From: Aequorivita marisscotiae
GTDB taxonomy: Bacteria > Bacteroidota > Bacteroidia > Flavobacteriales > Flavobacteriaceae
Direction of reading: 5' to 3'
Assembly (NCBI RefSeq): GCF_029814825.1
Contig: NZ_CP122379.1
Coordinates: 2,356,001-2,420,000 of the forward strand
DNA length: 64,000 bases
The notes beneath the pieces were generated by a model. It worked only from the letters and a program-made list of their open reading frames with translations, was not told the origin of the DNA and did no database searches. How positions within the stretch are numbered: position 1 is the first letter of the stretch; every line of letters begins with the position of its first letter. Shown here piece by piece: positions 56,853-64,000 of the stretch. The position numbers were made by a program, and so were the translations under genes.

Positions 56853-57026
56853 ATGGCAACAAATAAACCAACTGGAGACAATGCTCGAAAGGGAGCTGTA
56901 AAACAGAGGTCACAAGTACTCAATCCAAAGACTAACTTGTTTGTGAAAAGGGATAACGAAACAGGACGCTTTATGGATGTAAAGACAACTGGAGGAAAAT
57001 TTAAAGGAGTTCGTAAGGAAAAATAA
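56853..57026 (+). CDS. Small basic protein (57 aa)
   Basis: ATG 56853 to TAA 57024-57026. MATNKPTGDNARKGAVKQRS then RDNETGRFMDVKTTGGKF. A short, lysine-rich, glycine-containing protein of a kind I have seen in Bacteroidota genomes without function. First gene of the + strand CBASS-like operon; it ends 5 bp before the LRAT gene. Confidence 0.75.
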   Translation: MATNKPTGDNARKGAVKQRSQVLNPKTNLFVKRDNETGRFMDVKTTGGKFKGVRKEK

Positions 57027-57031
57027 ATATT

Positions 57032-57448
57032 ATGATGATTACATTTCAAAATTCACCATCCCTATTTGCTGGTGACGTGCTAGTAGCGAAAAAACGAAAA
57101 GGGTTGGGCAGAATTCTTAACCATTATATCGTTTATGTTGGGTTCAACACTTTTGTGGGAAACCTATTTGATGGCGTTAAGATTTTGTCTGATCAAGAGC
57201 TAATGGAATTATTACAGGGATACGAACCAGTCAGTGTTCGAAGGTTTATGGATTCGTACCATCAGCGAAACGAAGCTGTAAATAGAGCATACTCAAAATT
57301 GGGAGAACGATATAGTCTTTTAAATTTCAACTGTGAACATTTTGCAAATTGGGTGCAGTTTGGAAAATGTGAAAGTGGTCAAGTGAAAACTGGATTTGCT
57401 CTTCTGGGAAGTATAATTTTATTGAAATTAATTTCTTCTGATGAGTAA
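57032..57448 (+). CDS. LRAT-like (NlpC/P60 superfamily) thiol hydrolase/acyltransferase
   Basis: 138 residues. LNHYIVYVG (His31) and LNFNCEHFANW (NCEHF, Cys101) are the two LRAT-family signatures. The second His of vertebrate LRAT, about 12 residues after the first, is not present (Gly43-Asn44), so a Cys-His-Asn arrangement is possible. A C-terminal hydrophobic helix (about 120-134) suggests membrane attachment. It overlaps the NUDIX gene by 8 bp. Known LRAT proteins are phospholipases/acyltransferases; related papain-like folds include deconjugating peptidases, so both roles are conceivable. Confidence 0.75.
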   Translation: MMITFQNSPSLFAGDVLVAKKRKGLGRILNHYIVYVGFNTFVGNLFDGVKILSDQELMELLQGYEPVSVRRFMDSYHQRNEAVNRAYSKLGERYSLLNFNCEHFANWVQFGKCESGQVKTGFALLGSIILLKLISSDE

Positions 57449-58268
57449 TGAATTAAAACGGTTTTTCTGGTATTGTAGCTTCTTTATAGGTGCATTGAGC
57501 TATCTCATATATAGGTATCTTTTTTTGGAATCTGCAACAGTACTCCATACGGAATTATTAGTACCCCTAGCTTTGGTTGCTATCACGACGTGCATCATTG
57601 GTGTTTATGAAACGATAAAGTGCCAAGGTAAATACTTCTGGATTGCAGTAAGGTGCTCACTGTTTATCCCAAATAAGAAAACCTATGTGTCCCTGAGTTA
57701 CTTATTAAGGATAAAGATTCCTGGATCAGAAAGATATTTTCTAGTGAAAGGTTCAAAGGTTAATCAGTATCAGCCAGTTGGCGGGGTTTATAAACTAGTA
57801 GGCAATAAGGATATCTACAAGGAATGGGAAGCTCATCCTAAAGCAGATAAAAAGAATATTAAGGATTTGCGTTTTTTTGTTAAGGCCAAGCACATTCCCG
57901 ATATAATAAGATGGTTTAAGTCGCGAAAGAATAGGGAGACTGGCGTTTGGAGGGAGTTTTATGAGGAAGTTTTGGAAACGGAAATTTTGACAAAAGAAAA
58001 TTTCAAAACCATTCGCGCTGAATACCTGTACTCGCACGAGAATATCCTCAGTGAACAAAATAGATTCGAAGATGAGCAATATCACACTCTGATTTATGAC
58101 ATATTTCAGATTGAGCTAAATATGGATCAGGTACGGGAGTTAGAAGCATTATTCGCAAGGGGTACGTTTACGAACCAGTATGCATTTGTCACAAAAGATG
58201 AAATTGAAAAGGAATGCTTCTGGGATCACAAATTAAGAATAGGACAACACACTAAATTTATAATATAG
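57441..58268 (+). CDS. Two-TM NUDIX CBASS effector (Cap16-like)
   Basis: 275 residues. Two membrane helices (about 9-29 and 38-58) precede a NUDIX-like domain: RYFLVKGSKVNQYQPVGGVY (98-117) and a NUDIX-box-like GVWREFYEEV (168-177; REx2EE). This is the arrangement of the SMODS-associated NUDIX (TM-NUDIX, Cap16) effector, thought to disrupt the inner membrane when it binds the cyclic nucleotide. Its stop directly abuts the CD-NTase ATG, so translation is coupled. The NUDIX glutamates look incomplete for a hydrolase, which suits a ligand-binding role. Confidence 0.75.
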   Translation: MSNELKRFFWYCSFFIGALSYLIYRYLFLESATVLHTELLVPLALVAITTCIIGVYETIKCQGKYFWIAVRCSLFIPNKKTYVSLSYLLRIKIPGSERYFLVKGSKVNQYQPVGGVYKLVGNKDIYKEWEAHPKADKKNIKDLRFFVKAKHIPDIIRWFKSRKNRETGVWREFYEEVLETEILTKENFKTIRAEYLYSHENILSEQNRFEDEQYHTLIYDIFQIELNMDQVRELEALFARGTFTNQYAFVTKDEIEKECFWDHKLRIGQHTKFII

Positions 58269-59903
58269 ATGAACTTTCAAGAATACTTATACAATCACGG
58301 CTTCCAAAGGGAAGATTTGCTCGCCAGGCTAGCGGAATCACTGGAGTTGGGCGAAACACGCTCCAAGAAAATGGAAACGGCCTATAATGCGATTTACGAT
58401 GTTTTAAAAGCTGATTCTGTTTTTTTCTCGAAGGTGGATTTTGTTGTCTATCCGCAGGGATCGAAGGCTATCGGCACTACTACAAAACCTATTGGAAAAG
58501 ATGAGTTTGATTTGGACATTGTAGTGCAGATTAGAGATTTCTATTATAATTATAGTTCATCAGAGATTTATAATCATTTAATTCGAGTGTTTACTGACAA
58601 CGAGGTGTATCGGAATAAACTAGATCCAAAGAATCGTTGCGCTCGAATAAATTATGCTGGGGATTTTCATCTTGATGTTCTTCCCGGATGCATTATCGTC
58701 GAGAATGAAGATAGATTGAAAGTTCCAGATAGGGAGTTGGTGTCATGGACTTCTACATTTCCAAAGGGCTATTCCAGCTGGTTTTTAGATAGGGCTCGGG
58801 ATGTGCGACAGCCTGTTTTGTTGAGAAAGGCCTTTAGTGACTTTGTTTCCTTAAATGAAGCTAAAGCAGAACAGGAAGATTTGCCCACTGAGAACATTTA
58901 TTTAAAAGAACCATTGAAAAGAGCTGTTCAGCTCACAAAGCGTTATCGTGATATTTTTTTCAGTGAGAAGCCTAAGTATAGAACGTCAAGTATAATATTG
59001 ACAACTATTTTTGCCCAGTTTTACCAAGGGGAAGCTTCAATTTATGAAACCATTGACAATGTTCTTAATCGTATTTTAGAGCATTATTCTGAATATCAAC
59101 AACTTTTTGAAAACCGTGGTGTTTACAAAAGGATTAAGGTGTTTAATCCTGTAGACCCTGAGGAAGATTTTACCGATAAATGGGATAAGGATAAGGAGTA
59201 TTATTTTCAATTTATCGCTTTTGTGAAAAGTTATAAAAAGAAATGGGAGCAGCTTAAAAAGGGAGATTTTGGAATTGCCGAAGAATTATTTGGGAGCACA
59301 AGAACCAAAACTATTTTGAAAGCGCAATTGGAGGACTTTGCTAGAGGAAAAACCGATACACTTGAAAAAGCAGGATTAACGATATTGACGGGAAACAATT
59401 ATGTAGATACGCGAGGAAATATTACTGAGGACAGCGGTTACAAGAGCAAGCCGAATCGTAATTACGGTGGGACGGAATTAAAACTTAATCGAGGCATTCC
59501 TAGCGCCAACCCCAAGAACCATGTGGCTGCTTATATACAAAAACACCACATTGAACAAAACTTTCCGTGGTTATGGACTATGGTGAAGGATGGCAAATTA
59601 TTGGGAAAAGGCAAGATAAAACCCGAGGGTTGTAAGAAGGAATATGAATTGTTGGTAGAATATGATATAAATAGAAGTGGTCGTAAAGAAAGAGTTTTTG
59701 TTCTCAATGATAGCCGAGTAAAATTTGGACAGACACCTCATTTATATCCAGGTAATAGTTTATGCCTATATTATCCCAAAGATCTACCTTTATACTTGGA
59801 CTTAAACTTTGTGGATGTAATTCCATGGGTTTCAGAATGGTTGGTTATGTATGAGTTATGGAATAAATATGGAGTTTGGATGGCGGATGAAGTAAAACAT
59901 TAG
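58269..59903 (+). CDS. CD-NTase (cGAS/DncV-like) fused to E2-like C-terminal domain
   Basis: 544 residues. The N-terminal CD-NTase core has GSKAIGTTTKP (64-74), EFDLDIVV with Asp81 and Asp83, and FHLDVLPG with the third acid Asp136; it should make a cyclic nucleotide second messenger. After a polar linker (about 375-420), residues 428-544 match the short E2-like (UBC-fold) proteins of type II-short CBASS: GKGKIKP, RVFVLN, PHLYPGNSLCLYYP with Cys499, and PWVSEWLVMYELWNKYGVW. No E1 or JAB gene is visible. The clade and nucleotide product cannot be told by eye. Confidence 0.8.
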   Translation: MNFQEYLYNHGFQREDLLARLAESLELGETRSKKMETAYNAIYDVLKADSVFFSKVDFVVYPQGSKAIGTTTKPIGKDEFDLDIVVQIRDFYYNYSSSEIYNHLIRVFTDNEVYRNKLDPKNRCARINYAGDFHLDVLPGCIIVENEDRLKVPDRELVSWTSTFPKGYSSWFLDRARDVRQPVLLRKAFSDFVSLNEAKAEQEDLPTENIYLKEPLKRAVQLTKRYRDIFFSEKPKYRTSSIILTTIFAQFYQGEASIYETIDNVLNRILEHYSEYQQLFENRGVYKRIKVFNPVDPEEDFTDKWDKDKEYYFQFIAFVKSYKKKWEQLKKGDFGIAEELFGSTRTKTILKAQLEDFARGKTDTLEKAGLTILTGNNYVDTRGNITEDSGYKSKPNRNYGGTELKLNRGIPSANPKNHVAAYIQKHHIEQNFPWLWTMVKDGKLLGKGKIKPEGCKKEYELLVEYDINRSGRKERVFVLNDSRVKFGQTPHLYPGNSLCLYYPKDLPLYLDLNFVDVIPWVSEWLVMYELWNKYGVWMADEVKH

Positions 59904-59963
59904 TCTTAAAAAAAAAATAGATTCTTGGCTGGGTGCAAGGAGAGATTTATTTTTTTATGAATT

Positions 59964-60134
59964 ATGAAACAAATCAATAATTGGATTAACGACCTACTCC
60001 TTGTTTTGTTTCCTACTGATTCCGAAGAGAATGGGGAGGAGGATGAAACGGTAGCGGAAAAACCTATTGTGAATTTTGTGGTTTTGGTTTTATTAATAAT
60101 TACAGTGGGGATGTTGATTTTATCGGCTAGCTGA
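59964..60134 (+). CDS. Small single-TM protein (56 aa)
   Basis: ATG 59964 to TGA 60132-60134. An acidic middle (DSEENGEEDETVAE) and one C-terminal membrane helix (FVVLVLLIITVGMLI). It lies 60 bp after the CD-NTase and before the terminator at 60250, so it may be the last gene of that operon. Function unknown. Confidence 0.55.
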   Translation: MKQINNWINDLLLVLFPTDSEENGEEDETVAEKPIVNFVVLVLLIITVGMLILSAS

Positions 60135-60249
60135 ATTCATTTGGTTTTGAGTCTGATTAGCTCCGTTCACAACTTTAGGTCTTCCAAATATTGCTTTAGC
60201 ACGTGGGTATTCGCTAATTAATTTTAATCTATATGTTTCTTTTTTGCAT

Positions 60250-60285
60250 TGTAAAGAAAATCGGATTTTCTTTACACGTTTTTTT
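60250..60285 (+). terminator. Strong rho-independent terminator
   Basis: TGTAAAGAAAAT and ATTTTCTTTACA form a perfect 12-bp stem with a CGG loop (60250-60276), followed by CG and seven T. It ends the defence operon. The stretch 60286-61077 contains no gene I can support; a TTG-started frame at 60416 lacks protein character. Confidence 0.9.
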
Positions 60286-61077
60286 AATACGTAAAGGAAT
60301 TTGAGATTGGTTTACAGGAGGTTTGTTTGTTGATGGATGCTGGATGGTGGGTGGCGGGTTGAATTTTGAGTTATGATTGTGTTCATTATTATAGACTGTT
60401 CAGTGACAATGAACATTGAAATATAATGAACAGAAAAATTGGAGCGGGATATTAGTTTACGGAGGAAACATACTATTATCGGTATTCAGTGGCCCGGACT
60501 TCTGTGCATCCGGAAGTAAATTCGGAATATCCTCCCTTGGCCAGGTTCAATTACCTTTTCATTATTCAGTGATCAGTTGGCTTGTAGAGAGTATAAAAGT
60601 TGGCCCTGGATATATCCGTTTGCTTCGAGCTTGGTTCATCTCCTTCTTGTCTGCCGGTAGTGCTCATTCCTCCTGCTACTGAGGCTAACACCACATTTTG
60701 GAAGTGCCGAAATCTCTATAGAGATAGGTTATCTTGAGAGCTATCGCGGCGAAGTTCAAAACGTTGATCTACCCGTAATCGTGATGGGAAACTTTGGAAG
60801 AAATTGGATATGATATTAAATTTAGTTTAATAAACTAAATTTTTTATTGAATAATATTTTCAGTAGAATAAAAATATCGAGCTGTTACCCATTCTTTTTA
60901 AATTTTAAGCCAATCTTAAGAAATACCAAATCCAATCTTAATTAATAATTGCAACTTTTACTGGGTAAATGAATTGATGCTATCAAGTAGTTGGTTTATG
61001 GTCAAACCAGGTTTCAGGTCGAGAATTTGACGTTTTGATACGTATAAGGTGAAGTTTCAAACAAAAAAAGACATTTT

Positions 61078-61251
61078 ATGTCAGAAAATAGGCGAATAAA
61101 ACGTGCCAAAGGGAAAAGCAAGGTAGAGGCTGTAAAGTGCAGTATTACCAAGAAAGATAAAATAGTTTGGTTTATTATTCTAATCGCCATTATCATTTTA
61201 ATCTGCTTTTTACTGTTCTTAATTTTCCTAAAGTACTTTATAGTTCTCTAG
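61078..61251 (+). CDS. Small basic membrane protein (57 aa)
   Basis: ATG 61078 to TAG 61249-61251. A lysine/arginine-rich start (SENRRIKRAKGKSKVEAVK) and one very hydrophobic helix (FIILIAIIILICFLLFLIFL). No family recognised; codon use seems plausible, but the gene is short. Confidence 0.45.
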   Translation: MSENRRIKRAKGKSKVEAVKCSITKKDKIVWFIILIAIIILICFLLFLIFLKYFIVL

Positions 61252-61378
61252 TCGAGGATTCACCGTGCATGTTGGTTAAATAAAAAGTAATATCTATAAA
61301 TTTTCCAAAAGTGATTTTTGTCACATTACTAGCCAAAGCCCTGTTGTATATTTACGATAATAGCTATAAAATTTCAAG

Positions 61379-62086
61379 ATGTCAGAATTAGCAGATGACT
61401 ATTTAGACAATCATTACATACACCGCAGCAATTGGTTAAGGGCAGCGGTCCTTGGAGCAAACGACGGGATCCTCTCAACGGCAAGTCTCGCAATAGGTGT
61501 TGCCGCCGCAAGTGATTTTAGAGAGCCCGTTATATTGGCAACGGTAGCCGGATTGGTGGCCGGTGCTTTATCTATGGCCGCGGGAGAATATGTTTCTGTG
61601 AGTTCACAAACGGATATTGAAACAGCGGATATTGAGAGGGAAAGAAAAGAATTGGAGGAAATGCCCGAAATTGAATTGCAACGCCTCGCAGAAATTTATG
61701 AAAAAAGAGGGTTAAAGAAGCAAACCGCCCTGACCGTTGCCAAAGAACTCACGGAAAAGGACGCCCTCGCCGCCCACGTTCGGGATGAGCTGGGTATTAA
61801 TGAAATTAGTCAGGCCAACCCCATACAAGCCGCCCTTGCCTCTGGAGCTGCCTTTACGGCAGGAGGCGTGCTCCCGTTGTTGGTAGCATTATTTCTGCCA
61901 TTTGAACACTTGGAATATTACCTCTACGGTTCTGCCATTTTATTCCTAATTATTTTAGGAGGCTTAGCTGCCAAAACAGGAGGCTCCAGTATTAAAAGGG
62001 CTGTAATTAGAATAACTTTCTGGGGTACTGTCGCAATGGGATTGACAGCATTGGTGGGGTATTTGTTTAACGTGAATGTGGGATAA
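61379..62086 (+). CDS. VIT1/CCC1 family iron/manganese transporter
   Basis: 235 residues. Typical start HRSNWLRAAVLGANDGILST followed by the conserved GLVAGALSMAAGEYVSVSSQ, a cytoplasmic metal-binding helical insert with many Glu (ERERKELEEMPEIELQRLAE) and three C-terminal helices. Members move Fe2+/Mn2+ out of the cytosol. Preceded by a plausible leader with TTTTGTCAC near 61316. Confidence 0.92.
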   Translation: MSELADDYLDNHYIHRSNWLRAAVLGANDGILSTASLAIGVAAASDFREPVILATVAGLVAGALSMAAGEYVSVSSQTDIETADIERERKELEEMPEIELQRLAEIYEKRGLKKQTALTVAKELTEKDALAAHVRDELGINEISQANPIQAALASGAAFTAGGVLPLLVALFLPFEHLEYYLYGSAILFLIILGGLAAKTGGSSIKRAVIRITFWGTVAMGLTALVGYLFNVNVG

Positions 62087-62145
62087 AAGACACACCGCGA
62101 GCCCTTATATGATATGAAAGGAGGCTCTGGAAAATATAAATACTC

Positions 62146-63441
62146 ATGAAGAATAGAGATAGATATTTAATTTTGATTTTTCTGGTAATTGTGTTACCCA
62201 TTTTTCTTTGGGGGTTAAGCTTCCCACAAACAACAATAAAGCACAATGCCTATCCAATTATTGTATATGGTAGTCAACTTTTCGCTGTAATTGGATTCTC
62301 CTTGTTCGCCTTTTCCTTTATGTTATCTACCCGGATTAAAGTGATAGAAAAATATTTTGGAGGGCTTGATAAGTTATATCGAATTCACCATACCATTGGT
62401 AAACTTGCCTTTTTTGCGTTGTTGATTCATCCTGTGGTGTTAGCAGTGAGATGGTTGCCAGACAACATCGCAAAAACGTTTTGGTATCTCTTGCCGGTCC
62501 ATAGAAAGATGGAAATAAATTTGAGCAGTTGGGCATTGTTGGGATTGACCACATTATTGTTATTTACCTTGGTTATAAAACTACCTTATGACAAGTGGAA
62601 AATTACACACAAATTTATGGGCCTGATTTTTATTTTAGGTATTGTCCATGTGTTTGGGGTGGCTGGTTTTTATGAAGAAAAACCCTTGCTGGCAATTTAC
62701 TTTATAATTATTTCTATTCTTGGGGTGTCCGCATTTATGTATAAAGCAATATTTCACAAGTGGGCGGTGAAAAAATATCCGTTCACAGTAGTAAAAATCG
62801 ACAAGTTGGATGAGAGGACAATGGAAATTACCTTACGGAATGAATCTGCTGATTTCGATTATATTCCTGGACAGTTTTGTTTCTTCCAATTTGTCAACGA
62901 AGGGATTAGCATGGAATCGCATCCATTCACCATTTGTGGTTCTTCAAAGGAAGGAGAGATTAATATACTCGTTAAGTCTTTGGGAGACTATACCAATAAT
63001 CTTTATAAAAAATTGACCCTGGACAGTATTGCCTTGGTTGAGGGACCTTATGGCTGTTTTGATTATAAATTAGGCAAAGAGAAGCAAATATGGATAGGCG
63101 GAGGGGTTGGAATAGCCCCCTTCATCAGTTGGTGTAGAGATTTAGAAAAGAATTCTATGCCAGGGCTGGAAGTTGAGTTATACTACTGCGTAAATAGTGA
63201 GGCAGAGGCCTTTCATCTACACGAATTCCAAAAGCTGGAAAAAGCACTGCCCAATTTTCGAGTTACATTATCGTGCTCAGATAAAAGCGGATTTTTAAAA
63301 GTAAGGGATATCGGGGACACCAAGAATAAGACCATTTTTATTTGCGGACCAAAGGAAATGAGGAGTGCGCTATTGAAAGATTTTAAGGGCCTTAAGATAC
63401 CGAAGGAAAATATAATTTTTGAGGATTTTGATTTTATCTAG
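62146..63441 (+). CDS. Ferric-reductase-like flavohaem membrane protein
   Basis: 431 residues. Five to six N-terminal helices with haem-ligand histidines (IHHTIGKLAFFALLIHPVVL; WKITHKFMGLIFILGIVHVF) of the ferric reductase domain. Then FAD binding (YIPGQFCFFQF, HPFTICGSS) and NAD(P)H binding (WIGGGVGIAPFISW, FICGPKEMRSALL). Transfers electrons from NAD(P)H across the membrane. 59 bp after the VIT gene; the pair may serve iron handling. Confidence 0.9.
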   Translation: MKNRDRYLILIFLVIVLPIFLWGLSFPQTTIKHNAYPIIVYGSQLFAVIGFSLFAFSFMLSTRIKVIEKYFGGLDKLYRIHHTIGKLAFFALLIHPVVLAVRWLPDNIAKTFWYLLPVHRKMEINLSSWALLGLTTLLLFTLVIKLPYDKWKITHKFMGLIFILGIVHVFGVAGFYEEKPLLAIYFIIISILGVSAFMYKAIFHKWAVKKYPFTVVKIDKLDERTMEITLRNESADFDYIPGQFCFFQFVNEGISMESHPFTICGSSKEGEINILVKSLGDYTNNLYKKLTLDSIALVEGPYGCFDYKLGKEKQIWIGGGVGIAPFISWCRDLEKNSMPGLEVELYYCVNSEAEAFHLHEFQKLEKALPNFRVTLSCSDKSGFLKVRDIGDTKNKTIFICGPKEMRSALLKDFKGLKIPKENIIFEDFDFI

Positions 63442-63564
63442 CTAAATTATTTTTTGGATGAGAGGTATTTTTCTTTTAATACTTTACTCCCAACGAAACA
63501 CGCATAGGTTGCACAAGATAATATTATCTGAAAAAGAAAATAAACATTATTAAAAACAAACATC

Positions 63565-64000
63565 ATGGAAAAAACAAAGTATTCTAAAATCTATCGAATA
63601 ATCCATTGGGCGATAGCAGTTTCATTCCTACTGCTGTTGATTACGATTTTTTTGCGGTTAACATGGATGAACAAGTATAATGTGGCAGAAATCATACAAG
63701 ATTATTTGAGTGGTACCGATCAGGTTTTAACTCAGGATCAACTCATTGCTCTGGCAAAAAAGATAAGACAGCCCATGTGGGATTGGCACATTTACGTTGG
63801 TTATGTATTGGTTGGATTATTTAGTATTCGTTTCATACTTCCTGCATTTGGACATATGCGAATCCAAAATCCTTTTGCTAAAAATCTATCCATAAAGGAG
63901 AAATTTCAAAAATGGACATATATCATTTTTTACCTCTGTGTGGTAACTTCATTAACTACCGGGCTTATAATTGAATTGGGTCCAAAGGAATTTAAAAAAC
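63565..64000 (+). CDS. Cytochrome b561-like membrane protein, 5' part (runs off window)
   Basis: ATG 63565, open to the window end (145 codons). KYSKIYRIIHWAIAVSFLLL has the first haem His near the start, WDWHIYVGYVLVGLFSIRF the second, and a further helix follows. This is the cytochrome b/b6-domain (b561-like) pattern of membrane electron carriers. It follows the flavohaem reductase and may be its partner. Confidence 0.8.
   Translation, partial: MEKTKYSKIYRIIHWAIAVSFLLLLITIFLRLTWMNKYNVAEIIQDYLSGTDQVLTQDQLIALAKKIRQPMWDWHIYVGYVLVGLFSIRFILPAFGHMRIQNPFAKNLSIKEKFQKWTYIIFYLCVVTSLTTGLIIELGPKEFKK

Noticed and set aside
60416..60682. 88-aa frame downstream of the defence operon
   Set aside because: TTG start, no ribosome-binding site, low protein character and no recognisable family.

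Overview
The window reads as the chromosome of an AT-rich member of the Bacteroidota, most likely a marine-type Flavobacteriaceae. The evidence is type IX secretion C-terminal sorting domains, TPR-HTH regulators, Bacteroidota-type tyrosine recombinase architecture, lipoproteins with short signal peptides, promoter boxes resembling TAnnTTTG, and families common in this group (DUF6624, DUF5675, CPBP proteases). No rRNA gene, complete tRNA gene or CRISPR array was found.

Region 1 (1-38 kb) is a run of about 28 genes, all on the + strand and mostly with their own leaders. They encode surface or envelope hydrolases and detoxification-like enzymes: five penicillin-binding-type serine hydrolases, three alpha/beta-fold hydrolases, an S41 protease, two CPBP proteases, three quinone-oxidoreductase-like enzymes, an atypical SDR, a VOC protein, a GNAT protein, a second-type TrpRS, and two large regulators (TolB-like/TPR/AraC-HTH and TPR/LuxR-type HTH). 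Four unrelated extracytoplasmic hydrolases share a C-terminal TPR tail. The region is littered with decaying paralogues: an SDR copy, a frameshifted amidohydrolase, a nonsense-mutated oxidoreductase, two extra DUF6624 tails, a promoter-plus-tail remnant of an oxidoreductase, a broken lipoprotein and an esterase remnant. It ends with two T9SS cargo proteins. A five-copy, about 20-21 bp repeat array lies upstream of the serine hydrolase at 13163, next to the AraC-type regulator gene.

Region 2 (38.4-46 kb) holds a hipBA toxin-antitoxin pair with an inverted-repeat operator and a tyrosine integrase. Beside the integrase is an attachment-site-like segment: a 15-nt tRNA 3' end, a terminator hairpin and 15-bp direct repeats. 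A small DUF5675/holin-like cassette follows, then nearly 2 kb without convincing genes that carries heptamer repeats and a strongly folded 330-bp element.

Region 3 (46-60.3 kb) is a defence island. It has a type I restriction-modification operon (hsdM, hsdS, an inserted PD-(D/E)XK protein gene, hsdR). A convergent three-gene operon follows: a sigma-like factor, a small helical protein and an ImmA/IrrE metallopeptidase. Divergent from it is a CBASS-like operon: a 57-aa protein, an LRAT/NlpC-P60-like thiol hydrolase with a C-terminal membrane segment, a two-TM NUDIX effector (Cap16-like), and a CD-NTase whose C-terminus looks like an E2 (UBC-fold) domain. I consider the CD-NTase-E2 fusion with an LRAT protein and a sigma/ImmA switch the most likely undescribed system here.

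Region 4 (61-64 kb) returns to ordinary genes: a VIT family transporter, a ferric-reductase-like flavohaem protein and the start of a cytochrome b561-like protein, which may form an iron/redox group.
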